A stretch of 64,000 bases of DNA from Raffaelea ambrosiae (taxonomy: Eukaryota > Ascomycota > Sordariomycetes > Ophiostomatales > Ophiostomataceae): assembly GCA_002778195.1 (NCBI GenBank), contig PCDI01000016.1, positions 468,332-532,331 on the forward strand, given 5' to 3'. The notes below the pieces were generated by a model. That model made no database searches, was not told the origin of the DNA, and was given only the letters and a program-made list of their open reading frames with translations. This document shows, piece after piece, positions 30,841 through 41,190 of the stretch; position 1 is the stretch's first letter; every line of letters starts with the position of its first letter. A program made the translations under genes and the position numbers.

Positions 30841-32043
30841 TCAGTCCTTCTCTGCGATTGCTTGTAACCGCTCATCAATCTCCTCTTCTGTCAGCGTCCG
30901 GAATCCGGGATCCGTGCCCTCCTCGCCGTCTGCGCGCGGGCCGCCCACGATGCCAATCTCGATCTCCGACTTTTTGAAGTCCATGCTCAGCACCGTGCTC
31001 AGCGTCGTGATGGCCAGCTCCACCACCTCCTCCCAGGAGCCCTCGGCGTGGTCCTTGTTCTTCAGCTTCTTCTCCAGGTGGTTAAGTGCCTCCTGCTGCT
31101 TCGGCCCTGCTGCTGTGCCCTTGTACCCAATGTAGTAACCTGCCGGGTCACACTTGAACAGCTGCGGGCCAATCTCCGCATCGAGCGAAATCAGCGTCGT
31201 CGCCACGCCGTACGGGCGCATGTAAGCCTGTGGGGAGTTGTCAGCATGGTCCCCCCGAAAAAAAGTATTGCTTTTTTTCTGGCGTCACCCACCCGCTGAG
31301 TGTACACCTGGCTGATGTTGGCCAGACGCTTGGCCAGCACATCACACGGCATCTCGTAGCCAAACTTGTACCGAAACTCGGCTGCCTCGCCCTGGGCACG
31401 CTGTGCAAACGCACGCGCATCGGCTATGGAGCCCGTCATGACGCAGCCGACAGACGGCGAGATCTGGAAGATATGCGAGACGGAGGAAGGGTCGATGAGC
31501 TTGTCCTGTAGGGATGGGTTAGCATGCATGTATGGCTTTTGCTCGTGTACAACTTGGCTTGACCCAAAAGCTGTTGAATCGACGAGAAACACAACCTGCT
31601 TTCGATTTTCACCTCGTAAGAACAATTACGTACAGGAACCTTCTTCTGGGACAGGACTACTGCGCAGTCCTTGCCCCGGACGCCCACCGACATGATGTTG
31701 GCGGCTGTGATGGCTTTGAATGCATATTCTTTTGGAGGGAAAGAGGTTGACAAGTTAGCCATTTGATTTCTCCATTAGAGCACAGGTGCGCTTCTATTCC
31801 CGCTCTTTCCCGGAGTCGGAATCTGTCTTTTGGTTGGAGATCTGTTCATACCGACTTGGTACAGTCGTCCCTGCTCGGAGAAGATGGTAATGTGTCTGTC
31901 GAAGCCTGCGCTGCCTATTCCAAAGGAGAAACCACAATGCATTAGCAAAAATTCCTTGTTACAACAAGAACTGCTCCAGTAAACGAAACCGTCTAGTTGG
32001 CTGTCGATGCTCGATTGGATAGCTGAAAGAACGTACCAGACAT
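30841..32043 (-). CDS. SCL1: 20S proteasome subunit alpha type-6 (alpha-1), 5 exons
   Basis: Exons on the minus strand: 32043-32037, 31914-31852, 31728-31634, 31505-31293 and 31227-30841, giving 254 aa (yeast Scl1 is 252 aa). The N-terminal alpha-subunit signature GFDRHITIFSEQGRLYQVEYAFKAI lies across exons 2 and 3. RGKDCAVVLSQKKVPDKLIDP, EAAEFRYKFGYEMPCDVLAKR, ANISQVYTQRAYMRPYGV and DPAGYYIGYKGTAAGPKQQEA follow; these blocks are specific to the alpha-1/PSMA6 subtype. Alpha subunits form the outer heptameric rings and gate of the 20S core and lack proteolytic activity. Exon 1 codes only Met-Ser plus one base (donor GTACGT), followed by a 122 bp intron. Divergent from the WKF-domain gene. Confidence 0.97.
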
Positions 32044-32984
32044 GATGAAGGAGGAAGGCTGGCTGCCGGGCTGGATGGGCAGTAGTTATTCGGGGATGGG
32101 ATGTTCGTTCGGGAACGAATGCCTGTTTAATGCAAAGGACAGGAGACAGCGAAATAGACGTCAGAGGTAGGTGCACATGTGTTGAGAACGACGGTCGAGG
32201 TAGATGGGGTTGATCAGGCTGCGAGGTTGCTGAGCTGGAAGGGAAGCTTTCGGGGCTCGTTTCGTTGGTTGCTCTTTCACCCAACGACGCGTTGGCAAGG
32301 AGCTTGCCTAGAGCGAGTGCCGCCTCCCAGAGAGCTTGGCCCGTGCACGGCAAGCTATGGCATAGCAGCCGGTCCGGCTGAAAATCCGAGATCACGTGCA
32401 AGAAACCTTCAGGTACCAAAAGTGGTTCAAGGTATCTGTCTTATCGATAAGAGAGACCCGCTTAATTTTTTTTTTCTTTTTGTATGGCCAAACTTTCATC
32501 ACATCTCTGGGCGCAGGCTGTCCCGTACTTTTTTTCACCGACGAGTAAGAAAAAAAAAATTCATTCCTCTGCCGCCTCGACTCACCCGACTTTCTGCGAC
32601 CACATTTGCTGATTGTTTTTTCTTTGGAGTGGACGAATCAATATCGAGAGACGTGCGCGCACGTTTTCTTACTTATTTTCCCCCTCTTTTGCACCAAGAG
32701 ACACCGAAAAAGGGAAGCGCAAGATCACAGACTCATTAAGACCAAAAAATTATATGTCTTACAAGATAGGGACGGCATCACAACTTTGTCCTGCACTTGT
32801 TTCATATTCCTCGTCTCTGTGATCCTCCCCCAAGACACATCTGCTCATTCATCCACGGTTGCCCCCTGAATAACCCAGACGACCGCACGCACACGCACAC
32901 CCCCCCTCTCTCTCTCCTTGTCAAACACCCCCCCCAACCCCCACGTCACTGGGCCTCTTTTTTTTTTTTTGTGCGCGTCCTGCC
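32044..32984. promoter_or_regulatory. Divergent promoter region of SCL1 and the WKF-domain gene
   Basis: About 0.94 kb between two divergent start codons. It contains an interrupted palindrome GGCAAG-GAG-CTTGCC at 32294-32308, about 250 bp upstream of the SCL1 ATG, poly-T/poly-A tracts at about 32465-32475 and 32550-32560, and a C/T-rich leader with a poly-T run just before the WKF-gene ATG. No known proteasome-control element sequence was identified with confidence. Confidence 0.5.
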
Positions 32985-33932
32985 ATGTCTTCTTGGTCCA
33001 GCCACGCTGCGCCAGCGCAGCACGTCCCGGCTTGGAAACGATTGGGCCTCAAGCTCAAGGGCCCTCAGGCATCAGCATCAGGCGACAATAGCACCAGCGG
33101 CGGGTCAGCTCCGTCGACTGCTACCTCAAACACCTCGTCGTCGTTCCACAATAGATCAGCTCCCCATACCACCTCCTCCTTCTCGACACCGAACAACAAG
33201 CGCAAACAGCCGCCATCGTCGGTGACCTCTACAGCCAAAAAGCCGAAATCTGTGTCCTTTGCCGAGACAGCAACAGACACAAAAGAAGCAGGACCCAAGA
33301 AGCCCAAGAAGGCGAAGAAACCCAAGTCCAAAGGCGGCAAGAATAACAACAGCAACAGCAACACGCGCGCCAACTCGGCCGACAAGGGCCAGCCGCCCGA
33401 CCTGCAGCGCGAGCTCGAATATTTGCAGCAGTGGAAGACGGCGCGCGACACCACCTGGCGCTTCAACAAGAACCACCAGACGCTGCTGGTCAAGTACGTG
33501 TTTGCCGGCGACGCCGCCGTGCCGTCGTCGCACATTGACATCTTCTACGACTACATCCGCGGGATCCAAGGCGTGGTGCGGACCCGTCTGCTCGAGGAGG
33601 CAGACACCATTCGGAAAATGGACGCCGAGAAGAAGAAGAACGAGGGGGGGGAGGAGGAGGAGGAGGAGGAGAAGGAGACGACGGCGACGACCGAAAACCC
33701 CGAGTACGACCGCATCGTGGCCGGCTTCCGCGACCAGGACTCCGCCGCCAGCACTACGAATGCCAACGGCAAGCGCGTGCGCCGCCTCAGCGAGGTCGAG
33801 TACGTGCTGCGGTTCGCCAACGACCCGGCCGTGCAGAAGCGGCTGCTGCGGCGCATCCGGGCGGAGAACATTGTGCGCGAGCTGCGAGACAGCGAAGGGG
33901 GCGAGGCGTCCACGGCGGCTGCCACCAAGAAG

Positions 33933-33977
<45 letters not shown>

Positions 33978-34592
33978 TCGGCGGAAGTGGCCGCTGCCAC
34001 CGCCACCACGTCCGGGTCAGAATCGACGGCAGGCCAGGCCGAGAAGCGTCTCAAGCTGGACAGCGAGCCAGGGCTGGATCCGAAATGGAAGCGGAGCCGG
34101 AAGCGGCGGACGACGCAGCCGGTGGACGACAGCAGCGACAGTGAGAGCGACGACAACGACGAAGACGACGAGGATGCAAAGGGCGACGACGACGACAAGG
34201 AGAAGAAGAAGGCCAGTAGCAGCTCCTCGTCTTCTGACTCCTCGGGCGACGAGGAGGCCGACGACGAAGAGGCGACGTCGTCTTCGGACTCGGATGGTGG
34301 CGACAGCAGCTCGAGTTCGTCGGACGACGATGATGACGACTCGGACGACGAGGCCATGCCGTTGGCGTCGACGAACAATGTCAATGCGCAGCTGAATGGC
34401 GTAGAAACATCGTCTTCGTCGTCCTCCTCCTCTTCATCGTCCAGCAGTTCGACCTACTCGGGAGAATCGGGCTCAGAAGACGAGGACGATTCGGATGACG
34501 AGGCCGACGACAGCGAAGGGGAAGAATCTGCAAGCAAGTCGGCCAAGACGAATGGCCACAGCGGCGTCAACGGAGCGACCACAGCCGCATAA
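32985..34592 (+). CDS. WKF-domain (C7orf50-like) nuclear/nucleolar protein with acidic Ser-rich tail
   Basis: A single exon of 535 aa. A Ser/Lys-rich N-terminus with basic clusters (KKPKKAKKPKSKGGK, a likely nuclear/nucleolar signal) leads to a folded segment at about residues 140-205: LQRELEYLQQWKTARDTTWRFNKNHQTLLVKYVF...IDIFYDYIRGIQGVVRTRLL. This matches the WKF domain (formerly DUF2373; human C7orf50), a family linked to the nucleolus and ribosome biogenesis. A second conserved block, EVEYVLRFANDPAVQKRLLRRIRAENIVREL, lies near 275-310. About 15 Thr encoded by ACA repeats follow, then a long Asp/Glu/Ser-rich tail (DDSDSESDDNDEDDED type) resembling nucleolar acidic chaperone tails. Function beyond the domain is inferred. 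Confidence 0.85.
33933..33977 (+). repeat. (ACA)n trinucleotide repeat encoding poly-Thr
   Basis: Fifteen uninterrupted ACA codons inside the WKF-domain gene; an in-frame microsatellite likely to vary between strains. Confidence 0.95.
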
Positions 34593-35431
34593 GCAGCCGC
34601 AGCCCCATGAGGCTTCATCAAGAGGGAAACATACACAGACACCACCAAAAAAAAGGGCTCTTATAGTCACCGGCGAATTGTCCAATCGGGTGCTTTCTTG
34701 GCCATGCATCTTTCACATGTGCGCATAGTCTATACATATACTATGTGGCGATACCCTTCTCCGCATGACTGGCGTTTCTGCGGCATATCAGTTTTTTTTT
34801 TTTTGACCATTCATAATTTTCCATTTCTTTTTTTTTTCGACTTTGGAAAAGTGCTTGGAAATGTTTTTCATAGAAGGCATAGAGGGATTTTAGAGACAAA
34901 GAGTCTGATAGGATCACACGGAAGGCAATGAAATGGAGTGATTTTTTTTTTTTTTTTTGGCATCGGTCACTGGTCACAACACTTGCAACACTGTTTTGTT
35001 TCTTATACTTTGGATTGGTTAAAATAATGCGTTTGTTCAGACATGCGGCCTGCCCCGAGGGAAAGTCTGGTACCCTTTGTTCATCCAGGGGAAAGCATGT
35101 TGAAGACTATGGGAAAAGGGAAAGGAAACACTAATTGACAGGTGAAAATAATAGACAGGAGTGAATATAAAGGGAGAGAACAAAGAAGGGGAGAGAGACT
35201 CTGTCTCAAGTTCCCGTCCTTTGTCTCTCCAAATGCCCAAGAAAAAATGAAAATGAAAAAAAAAAAACGCCGTTCTGGGTTGTCGTGAAATGTTCAAAAA
35301 AACCAACTCCTCTTTGTGTGCAATTTCGTAAAGTGTGGACGTCCAATTTTTTTTTTCTTTTTCTGTAGTTTCTGTCCAGGGTTTTTTTTTTGTCGTTTTT
35401 GTCGTTTTTGTTGTTTACTTTTCCGTCGTGT
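34593..35431. other. Convergent spacer
   Basis: No gene seen; T- and A-homopolymer-rich 3' flanks (poly-T at about 34790-34805, 34941-34958 and 35344-35400). Confidence 0.55.
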
Positions 35432-36943
35432 TTATTTGGCCGGGTGAGCATCCAGCAGATCCTGCTTCTCCAGCACACCCACAATCTCGCCCTTGTCGGC
35501 CACGGCCACAACGCCGCCCAGGGCCTCGTCCGTCTCGGCGCGCAGCCACTCGGCGGCACTGCGCGCCTTGGTGTCGGCGGCCATGACCACCATGTCGGCG
35601 CGGCCGACCACCAGACCCGGCACGGTCTGCACGGGCTTCAGCAGCTGCTGGGACGTCAGCGCGGCAATGCGGCTCGGCGCGGCCACGCCGTCGTGTGCGT
35701 GGCCGTCGGCGTCGGCGTGGACGACCCGCACCCAGCCGTTGCTGCTGCTGTAGCCGGCGCGCAGCACGTCGGCGCAGCCGTGGCCGTTTTCGGCCTTGCT
35801 GGCCTGGACCACGGGGATGTCGGCCCACGGGACGGCCATGGCGAGGAGCGAGTCGGACGACGCGGTCGGCTTCTTGGCGGCGGCGGCGTCGCCAATGGCG
35901 CCGCCCGGGTGGTTCTTGTGGAAGACGTGGATGACCGACGGGTGCAGCTCCTTGCTGGCGACGATGGCCAGGGCGTCGCCGACGGCGAGCGCGGTGGTGG
36001 TGCTGGACGTCGGGGCGGACACGCCAAAGGAGACCTTCTCCTCGACGGGGATGGGGGCGGGCAGCAGCACGGTGGGGCCGACCTGGACGCCGGCGGCGGC
36101 GGCCAGGGGCCCGTGGACGGCGGCGCGGTTCTGGATCAGCTTGCAGGTGTCGGTGGTGACGTGAGCGGTCAGCAGGATCAGCGGCAGGGTGGGGTCGATG
36201 TGCGGCAGCAGGCCGACCAGCTCCTGGGTCTTGCCCGAGTAGGTGATGAACATGAGCGCGTCCACGTGGCCGTCCACGTGCCCCAGGTCGCCGTGCAGCG
36301 CCTCGGTCGGGTGCAGGAAGCTGGCCGGCACCGCCAGGCTGTTGAACGTGGCCGCCAGCTTCTTGCCAATGTGGCCCGACTTGCCGACGCCCACAATCAC
36401 CAGCTTGCCGTGCGGCTGCTGCGTCTGCGTGCGCAGGATCACGTTCACCGCGTCCGAGAAGCCCTGGCGCGCGCCCGCGTTGGTCGCATACAGCTGGGCG
36501 ACGGTGTGCAGCGCGTGCGCCTCGGTGCCCAGCACGTGGATGGCGCCGGCCAGGCGGTCCTCGAGCGAGTTGGAGAAGCCGTGCGAGACGCAGTCCAGGC
36601 CCTCCAGGGGCGTCGTGGCCGACGACGACGGCGACGTCGCGGCCGACATGGCCGGCGACGAGCCGATGGAGCCGCGTGCCGACGTGGGCGCCGTGGCCGG
36701 CGGCGACATGGACTCGTCGTCGTTGTCTACTACCTGGACGGTCTTCTTGGTGGCCTTCTTGTCTTGTGGGACGCCGTCCAGAGACAGCTCCTCAATGGGC
36801 GTGCACAGCTTGGCCTGGTTCTTCTTGAGGGCGGTGGTGGTGCCGGGCGAGGGCGGCGAGGGCGGCGGTGCGGTCACACGGCCGGTAGCACGGTCCATGA
36901 GGTAGACCGCAGAGGTCGAGACAGGACGGCGGACGTCAGACAT
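35432..36943 (-). CDS. SIS-domain sugar-phosphate isomerase-like protein (KpsF/GutQ/KdsD type)
   Basis: A single exon of 503 aa. An N-terminal about 110-residue low-complexity region (Pro, Ser, Thr, Ala) precedes a SIS domain: GKLVIVGVGKSGHIGKKLAATFNSL (179-203), SFLHPTEALHGDLGHV (208-223) and MFITYSGKTQELVGLL (231-246), the Ser/Thr-containing sugar-phosphate loop. HPGGAIG at 345-351 is the conserved His-Pro-Gly-Gly block of arabinose-5-phosphate isomerases. The C-terminal about 100 residues would correspond to the CBS pair of the bacterial enzymes but are divergent, ending KGEIVGVLEKQDLLDAHPAK. Fungi are not known to make KDO, so the physiological substrate is unclear; a pentose- or hexose-phosphate aldose-ketose isomerase or a regulatory role is possible. 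Convergent with the WKF-domain gene. Confidence 0.87.
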   Translation of the reverse strand: MSDVRRPVSTSAVYLMDRATGRVTAPPPSPPSPGTTTALKKNQAKLCTPIEELSLDGVPQDKKATKKTVQVVDNDDESMSPPATAPTSARGSIGSSPAMSAATSPSSSATTPLEGLDCVSHGFSNSLEDRLAGAIHVLGTEAHALHTVAQLYATNAGARQGFSDAVNVILRTQTQQPHGKLVIVGVGKSGHIGKKLAATFNSLAVPASFLHPTEALHGDLGHVDGHVDALMFITYSGKTQELVGLLPHIDPTLPLILLTAHVTTDTCKLIQNRAAVHGPLAAAAGVQVGPTVLLPAPIPVEEKVSFGVSAPTSSTTTALAVGDALAIVASKELHPSVIHVFHKNHPGGAIGDAAAAKKPTASSDSLLAMAVPWADIPVVQASKAENGHGCADVLRAGYSSSNGWVRVVHADADGHAHDGVAAPSRIAALTSQQLLKPVQTVPGLVVGRADMVVMAADTKARSAAEWLRAETDEALGGVVAVADKGEIVGVLEKQDLLDAHPAK

Positions 36944-37890
36944 GATGTGTGTGAAAGGAGGGAAGAGTAGGTGTAAGTGTGATGATGTTGGGTTGTTCGG
37001 AGTTGTGTCTGTATGATTTTATATGCTGTATTGGGGTATCAAAATAAGGAGAAGAGGACAGTTGTGTTCAGAAAGAAAGTGAACAAGTGAGAAGATGTGC
37101 AGAGTAGAAGCTGTCTAGATAGAAACTCCCATGGTTGTGGCCTGGTGAAGAAGTAAAAAGAGGAGGTTCCGACTTGTTGATGACGGTCTCGAGAGGTTCG
37201 CAAAGGGGGTTATATACTTTTGGTCTGAGTTGGACCGAGAGAAGTAGAGGATGATGAAGAGGGAGAGGGGGCGTGTGCGTAGGTATGTGAGAAGGGGGCG
37301 AGGTCGACACAAGAGGATATGCTCGAGATGCCAGGGAAGAAGGGAAACAAACAAACACTATGTACAGTGATGGGCAGAGATGAGACAAGACGGCGTAGTG
37401 GCGGCCGCGCGGATTGGTGCAAGGGGACTGGCGCGCAAGGATGCCTTTGAAAAGGAACAATACAACAAACAAACATCCAATATAATAAGAACAACCAAAA
37501 AAAGAAAAGTGACAAGCCGGACACTAGACTTGTTCTCTTGTTCCTGCCAGGGCCGTGTTTTTGTTTGAGAAGACGCTTTTAGCTCGAGCCACGCTTGTCG
37601 CTAAGGGCGGTACTTGTCCAGAGCAATGACGTCAAGGAGGCCGGGCTGGCGACGCAGAGAGAGAGAGAGAGAGTACGCACAGATGGTACGTGTGGGTTGC
37701 GTGTAGGCGTGTGCGTATACACCGTACACACCGTCTCCGGGAGTATATCTCTCTCTTGGATCTTCGAGGAGCAGAGGCCAACGCTTTCCGGATGGGGTCC
37801 CTGATGGAGTCGGACGGTGCGCGCAAGCGTAGGGCAAAGTGCTGCTGCGGCGCAGACTGTGCTCAGGAAGAGAGAGAGAGGGAGAGAGAG

Positions 37891-38042
37891 AGCCGTTCTG
37901 GACAGAGCCGTGCTGGCGGGCCGTGTTGGCGAGCCGTGTTGGCGAGCGTGCTGGCGAGCGTGCTGGCGAGCGTGCTACAGAGCCGTGCTGGCGAGCCGTG
38001 CTACAGAGCCGTGCTGGCGAAAGCCGTGCTGAAAAGAGCCGT
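37891..38042. repeat. Minisatellite with unit (A)GAGCCGTGCTGGC
   Basis: About ten degenerate copies of GAGCCGTGCTGGC, GAGCGTGCTGGC and GAGCCGTGCTACA in head-to-tail order, following a GAGA-rich stretch. Confidence 0.88.
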
Positions 38043-41000
38043 CGTGGAGGAGCCGTACTGTGTACCCGGCCCCAAAAGCAAACAAAGCCAGGCTGCGGCC
38101 GCCGCTCCGACGTCTGTGGTCGGCCTTGCCTTCGCTGAAACTCTCTCGACAATTGCGCAACGGCTGTCGGCCAATGACAGCCACGGACTGACACGAGGGG
38201 GGGCGCCAACGGCAGAGGGCGATGCACCGCCAGAGATGTACACAAAGGCGCAGGAAACGTGCACAAAAATACAACCACGCCAAACGTGCACAAAGCGCGC
38301 ACAAAAATTTTGGTTCCTGAAACTCCCGGGTCAGGCTATCAACTGTCGGTCTTCCCTGATTTGCAGCTGCAAATCCTCGACAAAAACCTGGCAAGAAAAG
38401 TGGGAAGAAACAGTGGGAAGGAAGCACAGAACGTAGAGGGGGGGTGTGTTGGTAGAAGCTGTCAGATATGAAAAAAAAAAAAAAAAAGAGAAATACAATG
38501 TTGATGTACTGGGGGCATGTGAATTTAAGGGTGGGCTGCTGGGGGACCCCGTCCCAGGCGGGACGTTGCTTGGAAGCGTGTACAACGTATCTCCAGTCGG
38601 CGCCATTATGGAGCCAGGCTCCGGTGCCGGATAGAAGAATATGCATTGTCAAAAAGGGGACGAAAGAATGCGAGGGGACGTCTTGGGCGTCTTCACTAGT
38701 ACGATAGCATATGCCCTTGATTTTTGGCTGTGGTTTGCCCCCCCTTTTTTGCGCTGGTTCTGCGGTTGGTTTTCGCCGTTGTTGGGAGGGGGTCCCCCTT
38801 CGCACTTAGCTCGGTGGCCGTTTCCGAAAGCGATTGTGCCATGGCGGTCGATATGTCAGCCTCGATAGCGAGCTAGGCGGCTCGGCGTGTGCTTGGGTGG
38901 TTGAGGCTCTCGCTGTGTCCTCGCTGTATTGGGGCCCTATCTGCTGTGGCTCTGCTGTGGCTGACCGACGAGTCGGTCCTTTCCGGCACGTCGGTTCAGT
39001 GGCGCCGGGCTTGGGGACTGTGTGTCTCGCCTCTGAAGACTCTCTGCTCTGCTCTCTCTCTTGCCGCTGTCGTCTTCTCTCCGACTCTCCATTTTCTTCC
39101 TGCGCCCCCCCCCCCCCAAACACTGTCCACTTGGCCGCTCGCCGTCTCGGTGCCGGGTGCCTTGCCGCACTGGACCCGGATGTGTGCACCTCGCGCTCCC
39201 ATTGGCCAGACACCCTCGCACAAGGCGCTGCGAGAGTGGCCCTCCTTAGCTCGTCCGCCGCCTGGAGCTAGGCGCCTTAGCAGGGGCCACGCTGGTGCTT
39301 TGCTGCCTGTGTGCGTACTCGTACACGCACAAAGTAATATCTTACACGCCAGAGTTGATCGTCCTTCTTTCCGTCTTTCCGTGGCCTGGGGCTATGACGA
39401 GAGCCGTCTGGTTTCAGTGTACACAGTAAGATCCCATGTATTACTATGCCATAGTAGGCATTGCATAGTAAGTGCTCAGGTCGATATGAGCTGTGGCTTG
39501 TCTGCGTCTCCCTCTCTACTCGCGATACGCCACTGCTTGTAAGACATTTCCTACGTTGGTTGGCCAGCATAGGCTTCCTTGTGAAGATGCTTTGTCTGCC
39601 TCGTCTTGGCTGCCTCGCCTTGCCTGTCTTGTCTACCGTGCGCCACAGTCCCGTCCTGTCAGCCGTCATGGCCACATTCTTTCTTTGTCCCGTCTGCCAG
39701 CCACGGCTCTCTTGTCGACTCATACATGGCATATGTCGTATGGTATTATGCAGCGGCTCTTTTTTTTTGTTTCTGGTTGCATTCCACATGTCAGTCGGTG
39801 TTGCTGTTGGCCTTACTCTCGTTCCGCCCCCTTGCTCTGTCTGGTGTTGTCTTTATTGCTTGTTGGCTCAACTCCTGTCCGGTTTGCCCATATTGGTGTT
39901 GTTCTGTGCGTTTCTTTTGCTTGTTCCCTGCCCTCATCTCCATTCTCTCTCCACCCTCTTCCTTATCGTCCGTTTCACCATTCATCTTCCCCTTTGCCCT
40001 CTCCTCCGCTTCTCTCCTGCATGGTCCCTGCTCATCCCTGTTTTCTTGCCTGTCTCTCACATTGCTCGTTACGGCTCAACACAGGCGGCTCGCCCGTCAG
40101 CCAATCGGCAGCTCTTCAACAGCACTTCTCACACCTTTCGTCATAGGGTGGAACCCGTAACATCTCTAGCATCCTGCGCCAACCATGCGGCTTGCGTGAT
40201 CCAGACTAAGAATGTGCCACCCATTATACACTTAGCCAGCACATCCCGCGCCTCTTTGCTCCTTCCAGTGTGTCCTTTTCAGCAAAGGGGAATATCTTGT
40301 GCATCCTCGTAAAGGAAGCTGATCAACCTTCTCCCGTTCCACTCCACTGCAGCCAGCATCACCCAGCGCGGTTCCCCAGCTCGATATCCACATTGGTTTC
40401 CAACAGAGCCGTTCACTTGCCATCCATGGTCTCGTTCTGGTAGCCACTCACGGCTTTGTCGATCAGCATTATTCTCTAGAGGCACACTGGCTTTCATCGC
40501 CTCCCCCCCCCCCCCCCATCTTTCCTTCACAATGATGAGATACTAACTATTTCTTACTACTCGTATGCACGCAAGGCAAGGCGCATATACAGAGGGCAAT
40601 AGTCATGCCCTGTCGGCGCTCACCTTCGCCCTCTTGTTCCCTTTGCCGCTGTCTGCCCATCAAGGCGGACCCTCACTATCGCTGCCCGTCTCCACCCTCC
40701 CGCCTTTCCACGGATCATCACCAATGGATCCACTGCCGTCCGCTCGTTCCTGTGCCGATGGGTGTCTGGCTACTGCACCAGGAACCACTGTAAATCAGGG
40801 TATTTGGGTCCCCTTTGGCACCCTTGCTTCGCACCAACGGCTGCGCCGTTCTCGTCTGGCCCATTCATGTCTGGTCTGGTTACATGCGGCCGATATGTGG
40901 ATTGCCATTCAGTGCTCCTTGCCGACCGACTTTGGCCAAGTCTTGATATCAGAAACCTCACCTCAGAAACGCTGTCACTTCTGCTCACTTCTGCGTTCAC

Positions 41001-41095
41001 GCTGACAACAACACCTGCAGGTGGCCCTTCGTGTCACAGCCCCTTCCACCACCGAACGCCAATAAGGGGGCGGGAAACGCCGGCCGCTGCGTCGT

Positions 41096-41190
41096 GTGTG
41101 TGTATTGAGTGCATCTTGAGTGTATCTTGTGTGTCTTGAGTGCATTTTGAGTACGTCTTGTGTGTCTTGTGTGCGTCTTGTATGCGTCTG
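41096..41190. repeat. Degenerate short tandem repeat (TGAGTGCATCTTG-like)
   Basis: A roughly 10-bp periodic T/G-rich repeat: TGAGTGCATCT, TGAGTGTATCT, TGTGTGTCT, TGAGTGCATTT, TGAGTACGTCT, TGTGTGTCT, TGTGTGCGTCT, TGTATGCGTCT. Confidence 0.82.

Noticed and set aside
39461..40312. 283-codon + strand ORF rich in Cys, Leu and Pro, looking like a membrane protein
   Set aside because: Several frames in the same place give equally long ORFs because the strand is C/T-rich; no conserved motif and no plausible hydrophobic-segment pattern beyond what the base skew produces.
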